Positions 17,245 to 25,496 of a DNA stretch of 63,352 bases are shown here, piece by piece. Both the position numbers and the translations under genes were made by a program. Origin of the DNA: an uncultured Alistipes sp. (lineage in GTDB: Bacteria > Bacteroidota > Bacteroidia > Bacteroidales > Rikenellaceae); the NCBI GenBank assembly GCA_949288735.1, contig CASELE010000011.1:1-63352 (forward strand), given 5' to 3'. The first letter of the stretch is position 1, and each line of letters opens with the position of its first letter. The notes beneath the pieces are model-generated. The model ran no database searches, was not told the origin of the DNA, and worked only from the letters and a program-made list of their open reading frames with translations.

Positions 17245-18249
17245 TCAGGCTTGTTTGAGGTAATCCAGCAGGGCGTCGGCCGCCGCATGCGCCTCGCAGA
17301 GCGTCTCGCCCACGTTCTTGGGGGCGGTGACGGTACCTGCATAGAAGATTCCGTCCGTCCCGCTCGCGACGCTCCCGAGGAAGAGGTCGCGGGGTGCCAT
17401 GAATCCGCTCTCGGCACGACGCAGGCCCGCCGCCTCGTAGCGGGGGTTGGTCTCGCCGGCGCGCATGCCGACAAGCAGCACGAGCATGTCCACGCTCATG
17501 CGCAGCGGGCGTCCCGTGAGCGTATCCTCGGCCTTGATCTGCACGCGGCCGTCGATGGTGGGGGCGGCCTCCGAGATGCGTCCGCGCACGAAGTGTATGT
17601 TGCAGCGCTGCTGCGCCTCGCGGTACATCTCCTCGTAACCGGGGCCGAACATGCGGATATCCATGTAGAAGTTGAAGATGTCGGCCTCGGGGAAGCGCTC
17701 GCGCAGCTCCATCGCCTGCTTCACCCCCGTGATGCAGCAGACGCGCGAGCAGTGGCGCTGGCAGACCTTCTCGTCGCGCGAACCGACACAGTGCAGGAAG
17801 GCGATGCGCCGCGGTGCCGAGCCGTCGGCGCAGGCCACGCGGCCCTCCTCGAGCATCCGTTCGATATCGACCGAGGTGACGACATTGTCGTAGATGCCGT
17901 AGCCGTACTCCTCCTTGATGCGGGCATCGAAGAGGTCGAAACCCGAGCAGACGGCCACGGCGTCGGCCTCGAGCCGCCGGCCGTCGGCCAACGTCACGCT
18001 CCGCGGAGTGAGTTCGACCGCCTCGGCCGAGGTGAGCGTCTCGATGCCGCTGCGCGCCACACGGCCGCGCAGTTCGCCGAGCACCTCCGAGGCGGGCGTA
18101 AGCGAGGGGAAGAGCCGGTGCCAGCCCCGCAGCTTGCCTCCCAGTTCGGGCTCCTTCTCCACGATGAGGGGATGCACCCCCGCTTCGGCCAGACGGAGCG
18201 CCGTCTGCATGCCGGCGGCACCTCCGCCGATGATGATCACGCGCTTCAT
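17245..18249 (-). CDS. HdrA-like FAD-dependent oxidoreductase
   Basis: The 334-residue flavoprotein begins MKRVIIIGGGAAGMQTALRL, a dinucleotide-binding fold with GxGxxG at about residues 8-13. It has the HdrA-specific cysteine block around FLHCVGSRDE: Cys154, Cys163, Cys167, Cys171 and Cys172. The C-terminus has a second FAD contact (GTDGIFYAGTVTAPKNVGE). It is far shorter than methanogen HdrA (about 650 residues) and lacks the ferredoxin domains and inserted thioredoxin-reductase-like part, so it is a core HdrA similar in size class to QmoA. It sits between HdrB-like and HdrC-like genes, 4 bases after the first and one base before the second. Confidence 0.88.
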   Translation of the reverse strand: MKRVIIIGGGAAGMQTALRLAEAGVHPLIVEKEPELGGKLRGWHRLFPSLTPASEVLGELRGRVARSGIETLTSAEAVELTPRSVTLADGRRLEADAVAVCSGFDLFDARIKEEYGYGIYDNVVTSVDIERMLEEGRVACADGSAPRRIAFLHCVGSRDEKVCQRHCSRVCCITGVKQAMELRERFPEADIFNFYMDIRMFGPGYEEMYREAQQRCNIHFVRGRISEAAPTIDGRVQIKAEDTLTGRPLRMSVDMLVLLVGMRAGETNPRYEAAGLRRAESGFMAPRDLFLGSVASGTDGIFYAGTVTAPKNVGETLCEAHAAADALLDYLKQA

Positions 18250-18253
18250 GGTC

Positions 18254-19339
18254 TCACTGTCTGATGTCGTAAATCGGACCGGCCGGCGCGTTGTTCACCG
18301 CCGCAGGCTCGGGCTTGTCGATATATTTGCCGTTGCGGCCGAGATACTTGGCCGCCGGATCGTAGTGCACGCCCATCTTGTCGAGCAGGGGTTCCACATC
18401 CACCTGGTGCATCTGCATGCCCAGCACCCAGGGGTCGTAGCCGAGCACGAGGCCGGCCATCTCCTCGTAGGTGAGCACGGGGATGCCGCGTCCGTTCTCG
18501 CCGTAGGTCGTCCCTTCCATCTCGGCTATGGCGTACTGCCACTTGTCGAGGAACATGGCGCAGCCCGGGCAGTTGGCCACGATGAAGTCGGGCCGGTAGG
18601 GCGCCATGCTCTCCAGCTTCTTGTGCGAATTGGCGATCGAATAGCCGCGGTTGGCCTGCACCAGGTAGTTGCGGAAGCCGAAGCCACAGCAGTGCCGCCG
18701 CTCGGGGTAGTCCACGCATTCGCCGCCCCACGACTCGACCATGCCGGCAAGCACATAGGGGAATTCGGAACCGCCGATGCCCGATTTGGGGAAGATCTTG
18801 GCGTAGTGGCAGCCGATGTGCTCCACCACGCGGAGCGGCTCGCCCGTCTGCGCGTTGACCAGCCGGTATTTGGCCCTGGCGGCTATCTCGTCCCGGAAAT
18901 GGAAGACGACGTCCGACGTATGGGCCAGGCTCGCCGGCTTGCGGAACTCGCGCCCCGTGGCCTTGTAGAGATACTCGCGCGTACGCTCCTCGGTTTCGGG
19001 AAACTCCTGCCAGGTGGCGAGCACCTCGGTATAGATGCCGAAGGAGGTGATACACGACGAGATGAAGTGCTCGTAGCCCGCTTCGGTCATCAGCGCGAAC
19101 TGCCGCGCGACGACCGTCATGATGGTCTCCAGCGGCACGATGTCCGAATGGTAGCCGATTCCCGTGCACGACGAGTGCTGCGGATCGTCCAGCACGTCGC
19201 GTCCCAGGTCGTCGCGCAGGATATCGAGAAAGGCCTTCTCGCTGCCCGGGAAGAAGTTCTGCCGGATGCAGCTGCGGGCATAGTAGTAGCGGTCGTCGGC
19301 GATCTGTTTCTGGTAATCGCTCCAGCTTCGCGGTCTCAT
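18254..19339 (-). CDS. HdrB-like CCG-domain protein
   Basis: The 361-residue protein has the two-half layout of HdrB, the catalytic subunit that binds non-cubane 4Fe-4S clusters. The C-terminal CCG motif is complete: Cys177, Cys217-218, Cys257 and Cys260 (NCPGC). The N-terminal one is degenerate: Cys24, then Ser57-Cys58 in place of Cys-Cys, and a lone Cys96. At most one of the two special clusters can therefore be bound in the usual way. It is followed 4 bases later by the HdrA-like gene and starts one base after the first HdrC-like gene. Confidence 0.87.
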   Translation of the reverse strand: MRPRSWSDYQKQIADDRYYYARSCIRQNFFPGSEKAFLDILRDDLGRDVLDDPQHSSCTGIGYHSDIVPLETIMTVVARQFALMTEAGYEHFISSCITSFGIYTEVLATWQEFPETEERTREYLYKATGREFRKPASLAHTSDVVFHFRDEIAARAKYRLVNAQTGEPLRVVEHIGCHYAKIFPKSGIGGSEFPYVLAGMVESWGGECVDYPERRHCCGFGFRNYLVQANRGYSIANSHKKLESMAPYRPDFIVANCPGCAMFLDKWQYAIAEMEGTTYGENGRGIPVLTYEEMAGLVLGYDPWVLGMQMHQVDVEPLLDKMGVHYDPAAKYLGRNGKYIDKPEPAAVNNAPAGPIYDIRQ

Positions 19340-19340
19340 C

Positions 19341-20036
19341 TCAGTAGTGTTCGTTGCTGTTGGCGGTGAAGGTCTCCATCATGTACTCCTCCGTGGCACC
19401 GTCGTAGCCCATCTCGCGGGCCTTGCGGTCGGAGTGACGTTCGATGGTCTCGAACATGGCGCTGCCGCCGCTCACGTCGAAGATGCGGTGCAGTTCGGCG
19501 AGCGACTCCTCGTCGAGCCGGCGGAGCGCACCGGCGCCGTGGCGCATGTAGACGGGCGTGAAACGCCCGTAGACGTCGCGGTCGTGGTCGTGTATCCACC
19601 GCCACACGGGGCCCTGCTCGGGATGCAGCTCGGGCTTCACCAGACGCGGCACGATGCAGTAGCCCGTACGGAGGATATTGTCGCCGATGGTCCGTTTGAG
19701 GGCCAGCTGCTGACGCCCCTTCTCGCTGTCGACGAAAAAGCCCAGCTTCTGCGAAAGGGTCCGGAGCGCCTGGATGACGTACCCGGGCGTATTGCCCCGC
19801 GGACAGCGCGGACGGCACGACATGCACTCGCCGCAGTACCAGATCGTATCGCTGCGCATCAGCCGTTCGATGGCCTCGTCGTCGCGCGTCTGGACGATGT
19901 TCACGATCTGCCGCGGGTCGTAGTCGTAGAATTCGGCTGCGGGGCAGACCCCCGTACAGACGCCGCAGTTCATGCACGAATTGAGACCTTCGCGCATGCG
20001 CACGTCCTCCATCAGCATGTCGAAATACTTGCCCAT
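19341..20036 (-). CDS. HdrC-like 4Fe-4S protein, first gene of the Hdr-like operon
   Basis: The 231-residue protein has two ferredoxin motifs, Cys21/24/27/31 and Cys68/71/74/78, each followed by Pro, then an alpha-helical C-terminal part of about 150 residues with no motif I know. It is longer than typical HdrC (about 180-190). I chose ATG 20036 because GGAGAAGAG directly precedes it and the protein then starts MGKYFDMLMEDV. It heads the operon HdrC-HdrB-HdrA-HdrC-HdrD; the gap to the HdrB-like gene is one base. Confidence 0.88.
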   Translation of the reverse strand: MGKYFDMLMEDVRMREGLNSCMNCGVCTGVCPAAEFYDYDPRQIVNIVQTRDDEAIERLMRSDTIWYCGECMSCRPRCPRGNTPGYVIQALRTLSQKLGFFVDSEKGRQQLALKRTIGDNILRTGYCIVPRLVKPELHPEQGPVWRWIHDHDRDVYGRFTPVYMRHGAGALRRLDEESLAELHRIFDVSGGSAMFETIERHSDRKAREMGYDGATEEYMMETFTANSNEHY

Positions 20037-20084
20037 CTCTTCTCCGTTAAGGGCGGGGAGGAGCACTCCGTCCCTTCGCCGATG

Positions 20085-20092
20085 CAAAGGTA
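20085..20092 (-). promoter_or_regulatory. -7 element ahead of the Hdr-like operon
   Basis: TACCTTTG on the minus strand, 48 bases before the first start codon. No clear -33 element is present at 19-21 bases, so an activator may be needed. Confidence 0.55.
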
Positions 20093-20144
20093 CGGATTCG
20101 CACAGGGCCGTGCAGGAGTATAAATACCTAATTTACGAAACGCC

Positions 20145-20624
20145 CTACCGCCGTTCGTAGCGCTCGAAGACGAAGGGATGGGGGTACTCCGCACCCCGTT
20201 CGTGACGTTCCGAAGCCACGAGCCGCCACGCCCGCACGTCCCACTCCGGGAAGCGGGTATCCCCCTCGTAGTCGCAGTCGATACGCGTGAGATAGAGGCG
20301 GTCGGCCACGGGCAGCGCCGCGGCGTAGAGCTGCGCCCCGCCGATGACGAAGAGCTCCTCGGACGGCGGAAAGAGGGCCGCGGCCCCGGCGAGCGAGGAG
20401 GCCGTCTGCGCTCCTTCGAAGCGGAGCGCCTGCCGCGTGAGGACCACGTTCGTGCGACGCGGAAGAGGGCGTCCCAGCGACTCCCAGGTGCGGCGTCCCA
20501 TCACAACGGGATGGCCCGAAGTGACGGCCTTGAAATACTTGAGGTCCTCGGCGATGTGCCACGGCAGGGCGTTGCGGTCGCCGATGACGCCGTTGCGGGC
20601 CACGGCGGCGATGATGCTGATCAT
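20145..20624 (-). CDS. folA: dihydrofolate reductase
   Basis: It reduces dihydrofolate to tetrahydrofolate with NADPH, regenerating the cofactor used up by thymidylate synthase. The 159-residue protein has ISIIAAVARNGVIG, the substrate/Met20-loop block ALPWHIAEDLKYFK (Trp and acidic Glu-Asp), VVMGRRTWESLGRPLP and the NADPH motif FVIGGAQLYA. Length is typical. I chose ATG 20624; the longer frame upstream runs through thyA in another reading frame. It follows thyA by 26 bases and is the last gene of a five-gene operon. Confidence 0.95.
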   Translation of the reverse strand: MISIIAAVARNGVIGDRNALPWHIAEDLKYFKAVTSGHPVVMGRRTWESLGRPLPRRTNVVLTRQALRFEGAQTASSLAGAAALFPPSEELFVIGGAQLYAAALPVADRLYLTRIDCDYEGDTRFPEWDVRAWRLVASERHERGAEYPHPFVFERYERR

Positions 20625-20650
20625 GGTGTCGGAATGTTGGCGTGTTTCAT

Positions 20651-21550
20651 TCAGAACGACATGGGGGCCTTGATCGCCGGCCAGGGGTCGTAGCCCTCCA
20701 GTTCGAAGTCGTCGTAACGGAAGCCGGTGAGCGACCTCACGGCCGGATTGAGCCGCATGCGGGGCAGCGGGCGCGGCGTGCGGGCGAGCTGTTCGGAGGC
20801 CTGCTCCAGATGGTTCAGATAGAGGTGCGCGTCGCCGAGCGTATGGACGAAGTGGCCCGGCCGGAGGCCGCAGACCTGCGCCGTCATCATCGTCAGCAGC
20901 GCGTAGGAGGCGATATTGAAGGGGACGCCGAGGAAGGTGTCGCCGCTGCGCTGGTAGAGCTGACACGAGAGGCGCCCCTCGGCCACGTAGAACTGGAAGA
21001 GAAGGTGACAGGGCGGCAGCGCCATACGCTCCACGTCGGCGACGTTCCAGGCCGAGACGATGATGCGCCGCGAGTCGGGGTTGCTGCGGATGGTCTCCAC
21101 CGCCTCGGCGATCTGATCCTTCGCGCCTCCGCCGGGCAGGGGCCAGCTGCGCCACTGGTAACCGTAGACGCGGTCCAGGTCACCGTAACGGTAACCCTCC
21201 ATCGGTGACGGAAGCTCCTGTCCGGCACAGGCGAGGAAGGCCTCGCGCTCCAGCGGAACGACACCCGCGGCGGCGCACCGCTCGCCATAGTACCGGAAGG
21301 CGTCGTTGTCCCAGATGTGCACTCCGTTGCGGAGCAGATATCCTATGTTCGTATCGCCCGAGAGGAACCAGAGCAGTTCGTGGATGATGCCCTTCAGGAA
21401 GACCCGCTTGGTCGTGAGCAGCGGAAAGCCCTCCTCCAGATCGAAGCGCATCTGATGTCCGAAGACGCTCCTGGTCCCCGTACCCGTGCGGTCGTGCTTC
21501 ACGACCCCTTCGTCCATGATCCGCCGCAGCAGATCGAGATACTGTTTCAT
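20651..21550 (-). CDS. thyA: thymidylate synthase
   Basis: It methylates dUMP to dTMP using methylene-tetrahydrofolate, producing dihydrofolate for the adjacent folA product. The 299-residue protein has the [18 protein letters not shown] start, [20 protein letters not shown], the catalytic Cys181 in [11 protein letters not shown], and [20 protein letters not shown]. It is longer than the 264-residue E. coli enzyme because of an insert around residues 88-125, also known in Lactobacillus-type ThyA. The start overlaps the lpxH stop by 4 bases (ATGA). Confidence 0.96.
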   Translation of the reverse strand: MKQYLDLLRRIMDEGVVKHDRTGTGTRSVFGHQMRFDLEEGFPLLTTKRVFLKGIIHELLWFLSGDTNIGYLLRNGVHIWDNDAFRYYGERCAAAGVVPLEREAFLACAGQELPSPMEGYRYGDLDRVYGYQWRSWPLPGGGAKDQIAEAVETIRSNPDSRRIIVSAWNVADVERMALPPCHLLFQFYVAEGRLSCQLYQRSGDTFLGVPFNIASYALLTMMTAQVCGLRPGHFVHTLGDAHLYLNHLEQASEQLARTPRPLPRMRLNPAVRSLTGFRYDDFELEGYDPWPAIKAPMSF

Positions 21551-22287
21551 TTCTCCAGCAATTTGAGCGATACCTCACCCCGGTCGTCGAGCACGGCATA
21601 GGCCGGATTGCGCTCCCAGCAGCCCAGATGCACGACGTGCAGTCCGGGCTCGCGGAGGTCGAGCGCATAGTGCATGTGACCGAAGACGAAACAATCGACC
21701 CGGTGCGTGCGTGCGTAGTCGCGGGCATAGTCGGTGAGCGGCTTCGTAAGCGAGGCGTCGAAGCCGTCGGAGCGTTCGTGCCGGCGCCGCGACGAGGCGC
21801 TCCACCAGTGGCCGAAACGCACCGCCCAGTCGGGATGCACGAGCCACGAGAAGAGCCACCGCAGCGTCCGCGAACGGAACACCGTATTCATGAAGCGGAG
21901 CGCATGCTCGCCCCCGATATTCATATTGTCGCCGTGGGCCACGAAGATGCGGCGTCCGCCGAGCTCCATCTCGCAGGGCTCCGTATGAATTTCGACGCCG
22001 CACTCGCGCGACAGATAGTCGCCCACCCACATGTCGTGGTTGCCCGTGAAGAAGACGACCCGCACGCCGCGGTCCGTGAGGTCGGCCAGCCGCCCCAGCA
22101 CGCGCACGAAACCCTTGGGAACCACCTCGCGGTATTCGAACCAGAAGTCGAATATGTCGCCCACGAGCAGCAGCGCCTCGGCATCGCGTCCGACCGCATC
22201 GAGCCACGCCGTAAAGCGCCGCTCGATGGCCCGGGCCTGCGCCGGAGCGCCTCCGCCCAGATGGACGTCCGAGACGAAATAGATCAT
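21547..22287 (-). CDS. lpxH: UDP-2,3-diacylglucosamine diphosphatase
   Basis: It hydrolyses UDP-2,3-diacylglucosamine to lipid X in lipid A synthesis at the cytoplasmic face of the inner membrane. The 246-residue protein has calcineurin-type metal-binding motifs in order: [36 protein letters not shown] and FGHMHYAL. The helical cap region between about residues 120 and 190 is present. It overlaps its upstream neighbour and thyA by 4 bases each, indicating translational coupling. Confidence 0.92.
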   Translation of the reverse strand: MIYFVSDVHLGGGAPAQARAIERRFTAWLDAVGRDAEALLLVGDIFDFWFEYREVVPKGFVRVLGRLADLTDRGVRVVFFTGNHDMWVGDYLSRECGVEIHTEPCEMELGGRRIFVAHGDNMNIGGEHALRFMNTVFRSRTLRWLFSWLVHPDWAVRFGHWWSASSRRRHERSDGFDASLTKPLTDYARDYARTHRVDCFVFGHMHYALDLREPGLHVVHLGCWERNPAYAVLDDRGEVSLKLLEK

Positions 22288-23429
22288 TGCGGCCGCGTAA
22301 GTTCGTCGAGCCGCTCACGCAGGGTGCGGCCGTAGATGTCGCGCGCCACGACCGTCCCGTCGCGGTCGATAAGGAAGTTGGCCGGAAGCTTCCCGATGCC
22401 GTAGAGGCCCATAGCCGGCGAGGCCTGACCGCGCGGATCGTTCACCGAAATCCACGGCAGCGACTGCTCCTGCACGGCCGAAATCCAGACGGGCTTGGAG
22501 GTGTCGAACGACACCTGGTAGACCTCGAATCCCCTTCGGGCATAGTTGTCGTAGAGCTCCTTCAGTTCGGCGTTCAGGGCATTGCTGTTGCCCAGCGCGG
22601 CCGACCAGAAGTCGAGCAGGATCACCTTGCCCTGCAGCGACGAGAGCCGGATGCGCTTGCCGTACATGTCGGCCAGTTCCAGGTCGGGATAACCCGTCTC
22701 GGTAATGCGCGACGTGAGGTCGATGCGGGCATCCATACGGGCGATCTCGGCACGGAGCGCCGCCAGGTAGGGCGACTCGGGATAGCTCTGCTCGAGCGCC
22801 TCGGCCACGGTACGGTAGTAGACCACGTCACTGTCGCCGTTGAAGAGATAGGTGTCGCCCGGCAGCCGCTGATAGAGCGCATAGAGGGCCGCAATGGAGG
22901 CCTTGTGCTCGATGATGAAGCGCAGCTGTCCGCGTCGGATGCGATAGTATTCGCGCGTATAGTCACGGGCCAGTTCCCGCCGCCGGTCCGGGTCGACTCC
23001 CGGGGCGGTGTAGGCCGCCACGATCTCGTCGAGCCGCTGCACTCCGGCGACATAACCGCGGTAGAATTCGCCCAGCAGTTCGGACTCCTCCGACCCCTCC
23101 ACCGTATAGTTGCGTCCGATGCTGCCGGCCGAATAGAGCCGGATACGGTCGCCGCCCGTCACCAGAAGCGGGATGCGGTCACCGCTGCAGACCACGTTGT
23201 AGAGGGCCGGCGTACGCGGGGCCTCCTTCAGCTCGAAACGGAAATCCCCCATCGGGTCGAGGCGTGCCGAATCGACCACGTCCTGCGCGAGCGGCGTCAC
23301 CTGCTCGAGGTAGACGCTCTGCGCCCCGTCGCCGACGACGAAGCGCCCCTCGATGCTTACGCGCGACGACCGGCAGGCACACAGCGCGAAGGCGGCCGCG
23401 GCGGATACGAACAATATCTCTCTCTTCAT
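22284..23429 (-). CDS. TlpA/DUF4369-type lipoprotein lacking the CxxC active site
   Basis: The 381-residue protein has a signal with the lipobox LCAC (Cys about residue 19). A beta-rich N-terminal half with a DUF4369-like start (VSIEGRFVVGDGAQSVYLEQV) and a helical middle follow. The C-terminal thioredoxin-like domain is recognised by LQGKVILLDFW and LPANFLIDRDGTVVARDI. In place of the usual WCGPC the sequence reads FWSAALGNSN (about residues 273-282), so both redox cysteines are absent. It cannot act as a normal thiol oxidoreductase and may be a binding or structural protein at the membrane. Start ATG 23429. It overlaps lpxH by 4 bases and follows the DUF4290 gene by 53. Confidence 0.85.
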   Translation of the reverse strand: MKREILFVSAAAAFALCACRSSRVSIEGRFVVGDGAQSVYLEQVTPLAQDVVDSARLDPMGDFRFELKEAPRTPALYNVVCSGDRIPLLVTGGDRIRLYSAGSIGRNYTVEGSEESELLGEFYRGYVAGVQRLDEIVAAYTAPGVDPDRRRELARDYTREYYRIRRGQLRFIIEHKASIAALYALYQRLPGDTYLFNGDSDVVYYRTVAEALEQSYPESPYLAALRAEIARMDARIDLTSRITETGYPDLELADMYGKRIRLSSLQGKVILLDFWSAALGNSNALNAELKELYDNYARRGFEVYQVSFDTSKPVWISAVQEQSLPWISVNDPRGQASPAMGLYGIGKLPANFLIDRDGTVVARDIYGRTLRERLDELTRPQ

Positions 23430-23482
23430 CTTGTCTCGTCTGTAGGATTGCTGAAAGGGAGGCCGGGCTCCCGGCGGGCGGG

Positions 23483-24172
23483 TCACCGCTGCGGATTGTG
23501 GCGCTGCGTCCCGTTCTTCGGATTGTGCCGCTGCGGATGGCGGCCCCCACCGTTCTTCTGCTGCGGACGCTGGCGCGACGGCTGGGAACCGCGCTGGGAA
23601 CGTGCCGGAAAGTGCTGTTTATAGTCGCTTCGGATATTATTGAGCGCCACTTCGTCGATTTCGACAGCACCTCCGGACATCCGCTTTATATCCTTTACGA
23701 TCACTTCGTTGTTCGGATGCTCCTGATTGTACTCGTAGCTCTTCGCCCGCATGTAGCGGGCCAGGTTGTCGAGCGTGCGCGCCACCGTGCGGGAATCGCG
23801 TTCGCCGGCCAGGGCGCGGATCATCCGCTCCACGTATTTGCCGTAATGCTTGTATTCTATGCGCTCCTGCGCATAGCGCATCGGCCGCGGCGTGACGGTC
23901 AGCTCCTCGCGCGAAGGGCGCGGATAGGGCGAATCGACATCGAGCCGGAAGTCGGACATGATGAAGAGGTGATCCCACAGTTTGTGCGTAAAGTCGGCCG
24001 TATCGCGCAGCAGCGGATTGAGGTTGCCCATGACGGCGATCACGGCCCGCGCCTGGCGGTTGCGCTCGCGGCGGTCCTCGATCGCGAGCAGAGAATCGAT
24101 CATCTCGTGGATATGGCGCCCGTACTCGGGCAGGAAGAGCTTGCGCCGCGTGTAGTTGTAGTTCTTTCTCAT
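23483..24172 (-). CDS. DUF4290 family protein
   Basis: The 229-residue protein has the Bacteroidota-specific DUF4290 start (LFLPEYGRHIHEMIDSLLAIEDRRERN) and core (DFTHKLWDHLFIMSDFRLDVDSPYPRP), followed by a basic, Gln/Arg/His/Asn-rich tail (about residues 185-229), probably disordered and possibly nucleic-acid binding. Function is unknown. I start at ATG 24172; an alternative in-frame ATG at 24184 adds four residues. It is first in an operon with the TlpA-like lipoprotein, lpxH, thyA and folA, and divergent from the sigma-54 activator gene. Confidence 0.82.
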   Translation of the reverse strand: MRKNYNYTRRKLFLPEYGRHIHEMIDSLLAIEDRRERNRQARAVIAVMGNLNPLLRDTADFTHKLWDHLFIMSDFRLDVDSPYPRPSREELTVTPRPMRYAQERIEYKHYGKYVERMIRALAGERDSRTVARTLDNLARYMRAKSYEYNQEHPNNEVIVKDIKRMSGGAVEIDEVALNNIRSDYKQHFPARSQRGSQPSRQRPQQKNGGGRHPQRHNPKNGTQRHNPQR

Positions 24173-24324
24173 ATCGTAGTGCATCCGGTCCGCTCCGCTC
24201 CGCGGCATGGGCGCCGGCATACGCGCTCCGGGGCTCCGCGATGGACCGTTTCAGAGTCCTTGTGCCGCCGGGAGCGACCGCGGACCGAAGGCCCGGGAAT
24301 TAGGTTATCACCGGCGGAAATGCT

Positions 24325-24332
24325 TAACTTTG
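24325..24332 (+). promoter_or_regulatory. -7 element ahead of the sigma-54 activator gene
   Basis: TAACTTTG, 36 bases before the start codon, matches TAnnTTTG. No clear -33 element is present. Confidence 0.5.
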
Positions 24333-24368
24333 GTACAAAAGTAGGCAAAAATTCACAGAAAACAAGCC

Positions 24369-25496
24369 ATGGCGAAAGTTTTGGTTCTCGACCGTTCAAA
24401 AAGCGTGCGAAACAATCTGCGCGAACGGCTCGAATTCGAGGGGTTCACCACCGAAGGGGCCGACGGCGACGCGGCGGCGGCGGCCCTCTGCGCAAAGATT
24501 CCGTTCGACCTCATCCTCTCGGACGGCGGCTGCCACGTCCCGTCCGACTCGGATATCCCCTTCATCGTCCTCTCCGACGATGGATCGATCGACGCCGCGG
24601 TCGACGCACTCCACCACGGGGCCAGCGACTACCTGACCAAGCCCCTCGACATGAACCGCCTCATGCGTTCCATACGCGCCGCGCTCGACCAGGGGGCCGC
24701 CGCACGGAGTGCCGCGCCCCGGAGGGTACGCCGGGCGAAGAGGGGACCCGCCGACGAGATCGTGGGGTGCTCGCCCGCCATCGAGCAGGTACGCGCGCTC
24801 ATCGAGCGGGTGGCACCTACCGACGCCCGGGTGCTCATCACAGGCGAGAACGGCACGGGCAAGGAGCTCGTCGCACGCCGGCTGCACGCCCAAAGCCGCC
24901 GCGCCGGCGCCCCCTTCGTCGAGGTGAACTGCGCGGCCATCCCGTCGGAGCTGATCGAAAGCGAACTGTTCGGCCACGAACGGGGAGCCTTCACCTCGGC
25001 CGTGCGGCAGCGGCGCGGCAGGTTCGAACAGGCCGACGGCGGAACGCTCTTCATGGACGAAATCGGAGACATGTCGCCCGCGGCGCAGGCCAAGGTGCTG
25101 CGGGCGCTGCAGGAGCGCCGCATCAGCCGCGTGGGAAGCGATCGCGACGTGGAGATCGACGTGCGCGTAATCGCCGCCACGAACAAGGATCTGCGCGAGG
25201 AGATCGCCCGGGGGCGCTTCCGCGAAGATCTCTACCACCGCATCGGGGTAATCGTCCTGCGCGTGCCGCCCCTGCGCGAACGCACGGAGGATATCCCCCT
25301 GCTCGTCGACCGTTTCATCGAACGCATCACCGACGAGTACGGAACCGGTCCCAGGCGCATCGATCCCGCGGCCGTGGAGCTGCTCCGCACACGGCCCTGG
25401 ACGGGCAACGTCCGCGAACTGCGCAACGCCGTCGAGCGGCTCATCGTGCTCTGTGACGAACGCATCACGGCCGGCGACGTCGAACGCTACTGCTGA
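24369..25496 (+). CDS. NtrC-like response regulator without a DNA-binding domain
   Basis: The 375-residue protein has a receiver domain (1-105) with phospho-acceptor Asp52 (DLILSDGG) and Lys91; the acidic pocket is weakened (Asp8 present, usual second acid is Ser10). An AAA+ domain (about 128-370) follows, with Walker A GENGTGKEL and Walker B GTLFMDEIGD. The sigma-54 contact loop reads GAFTSA instead of GAFTGA, and the arginine-finger region RFREDLYHRI is present. The protein ends at ERITAGDVERYC, so the C-terminal Fis-type helix-turn-helix is missing. It could activate sigma-54 RNA polymerase from solution, as HTH-less activators do. No partner histidine kinase is adjacent. It overlaps the convergent HAD gene by 10 bases. 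Confidence 0.88.
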   Translation: MAKVLVLDRSKSVRNNLRERLEFEGFTTEGADGDAAAAALCAKIPFDLILSDGGCHVPSDSDIPFIVLSDDGSIDAAVDALHHGASDYLTKPLDMNRLMRSIRAALDQGAAARSAAPRRVRRAKRGPADEIVGCSPAIEQVRALIERVAPTDARVLITGENGTGKELVARRLHAQSRRAGAPFVEVNCAAIPSELIESELFGHERGAFTSAVRQRRGRFEQADGGTLFMDEIGDMSPAAQAKVLRALQERRISRVGSDRDVEIDVRVIAATNKDLREEIARGRFREDLYHRIGVIVLRVPPLRERTEDIPLLVDRFIERITDEYGTGPRRIDPAAVELLRTRPWTGNVRELRNAVERLIVLCDERITAGDVERYC

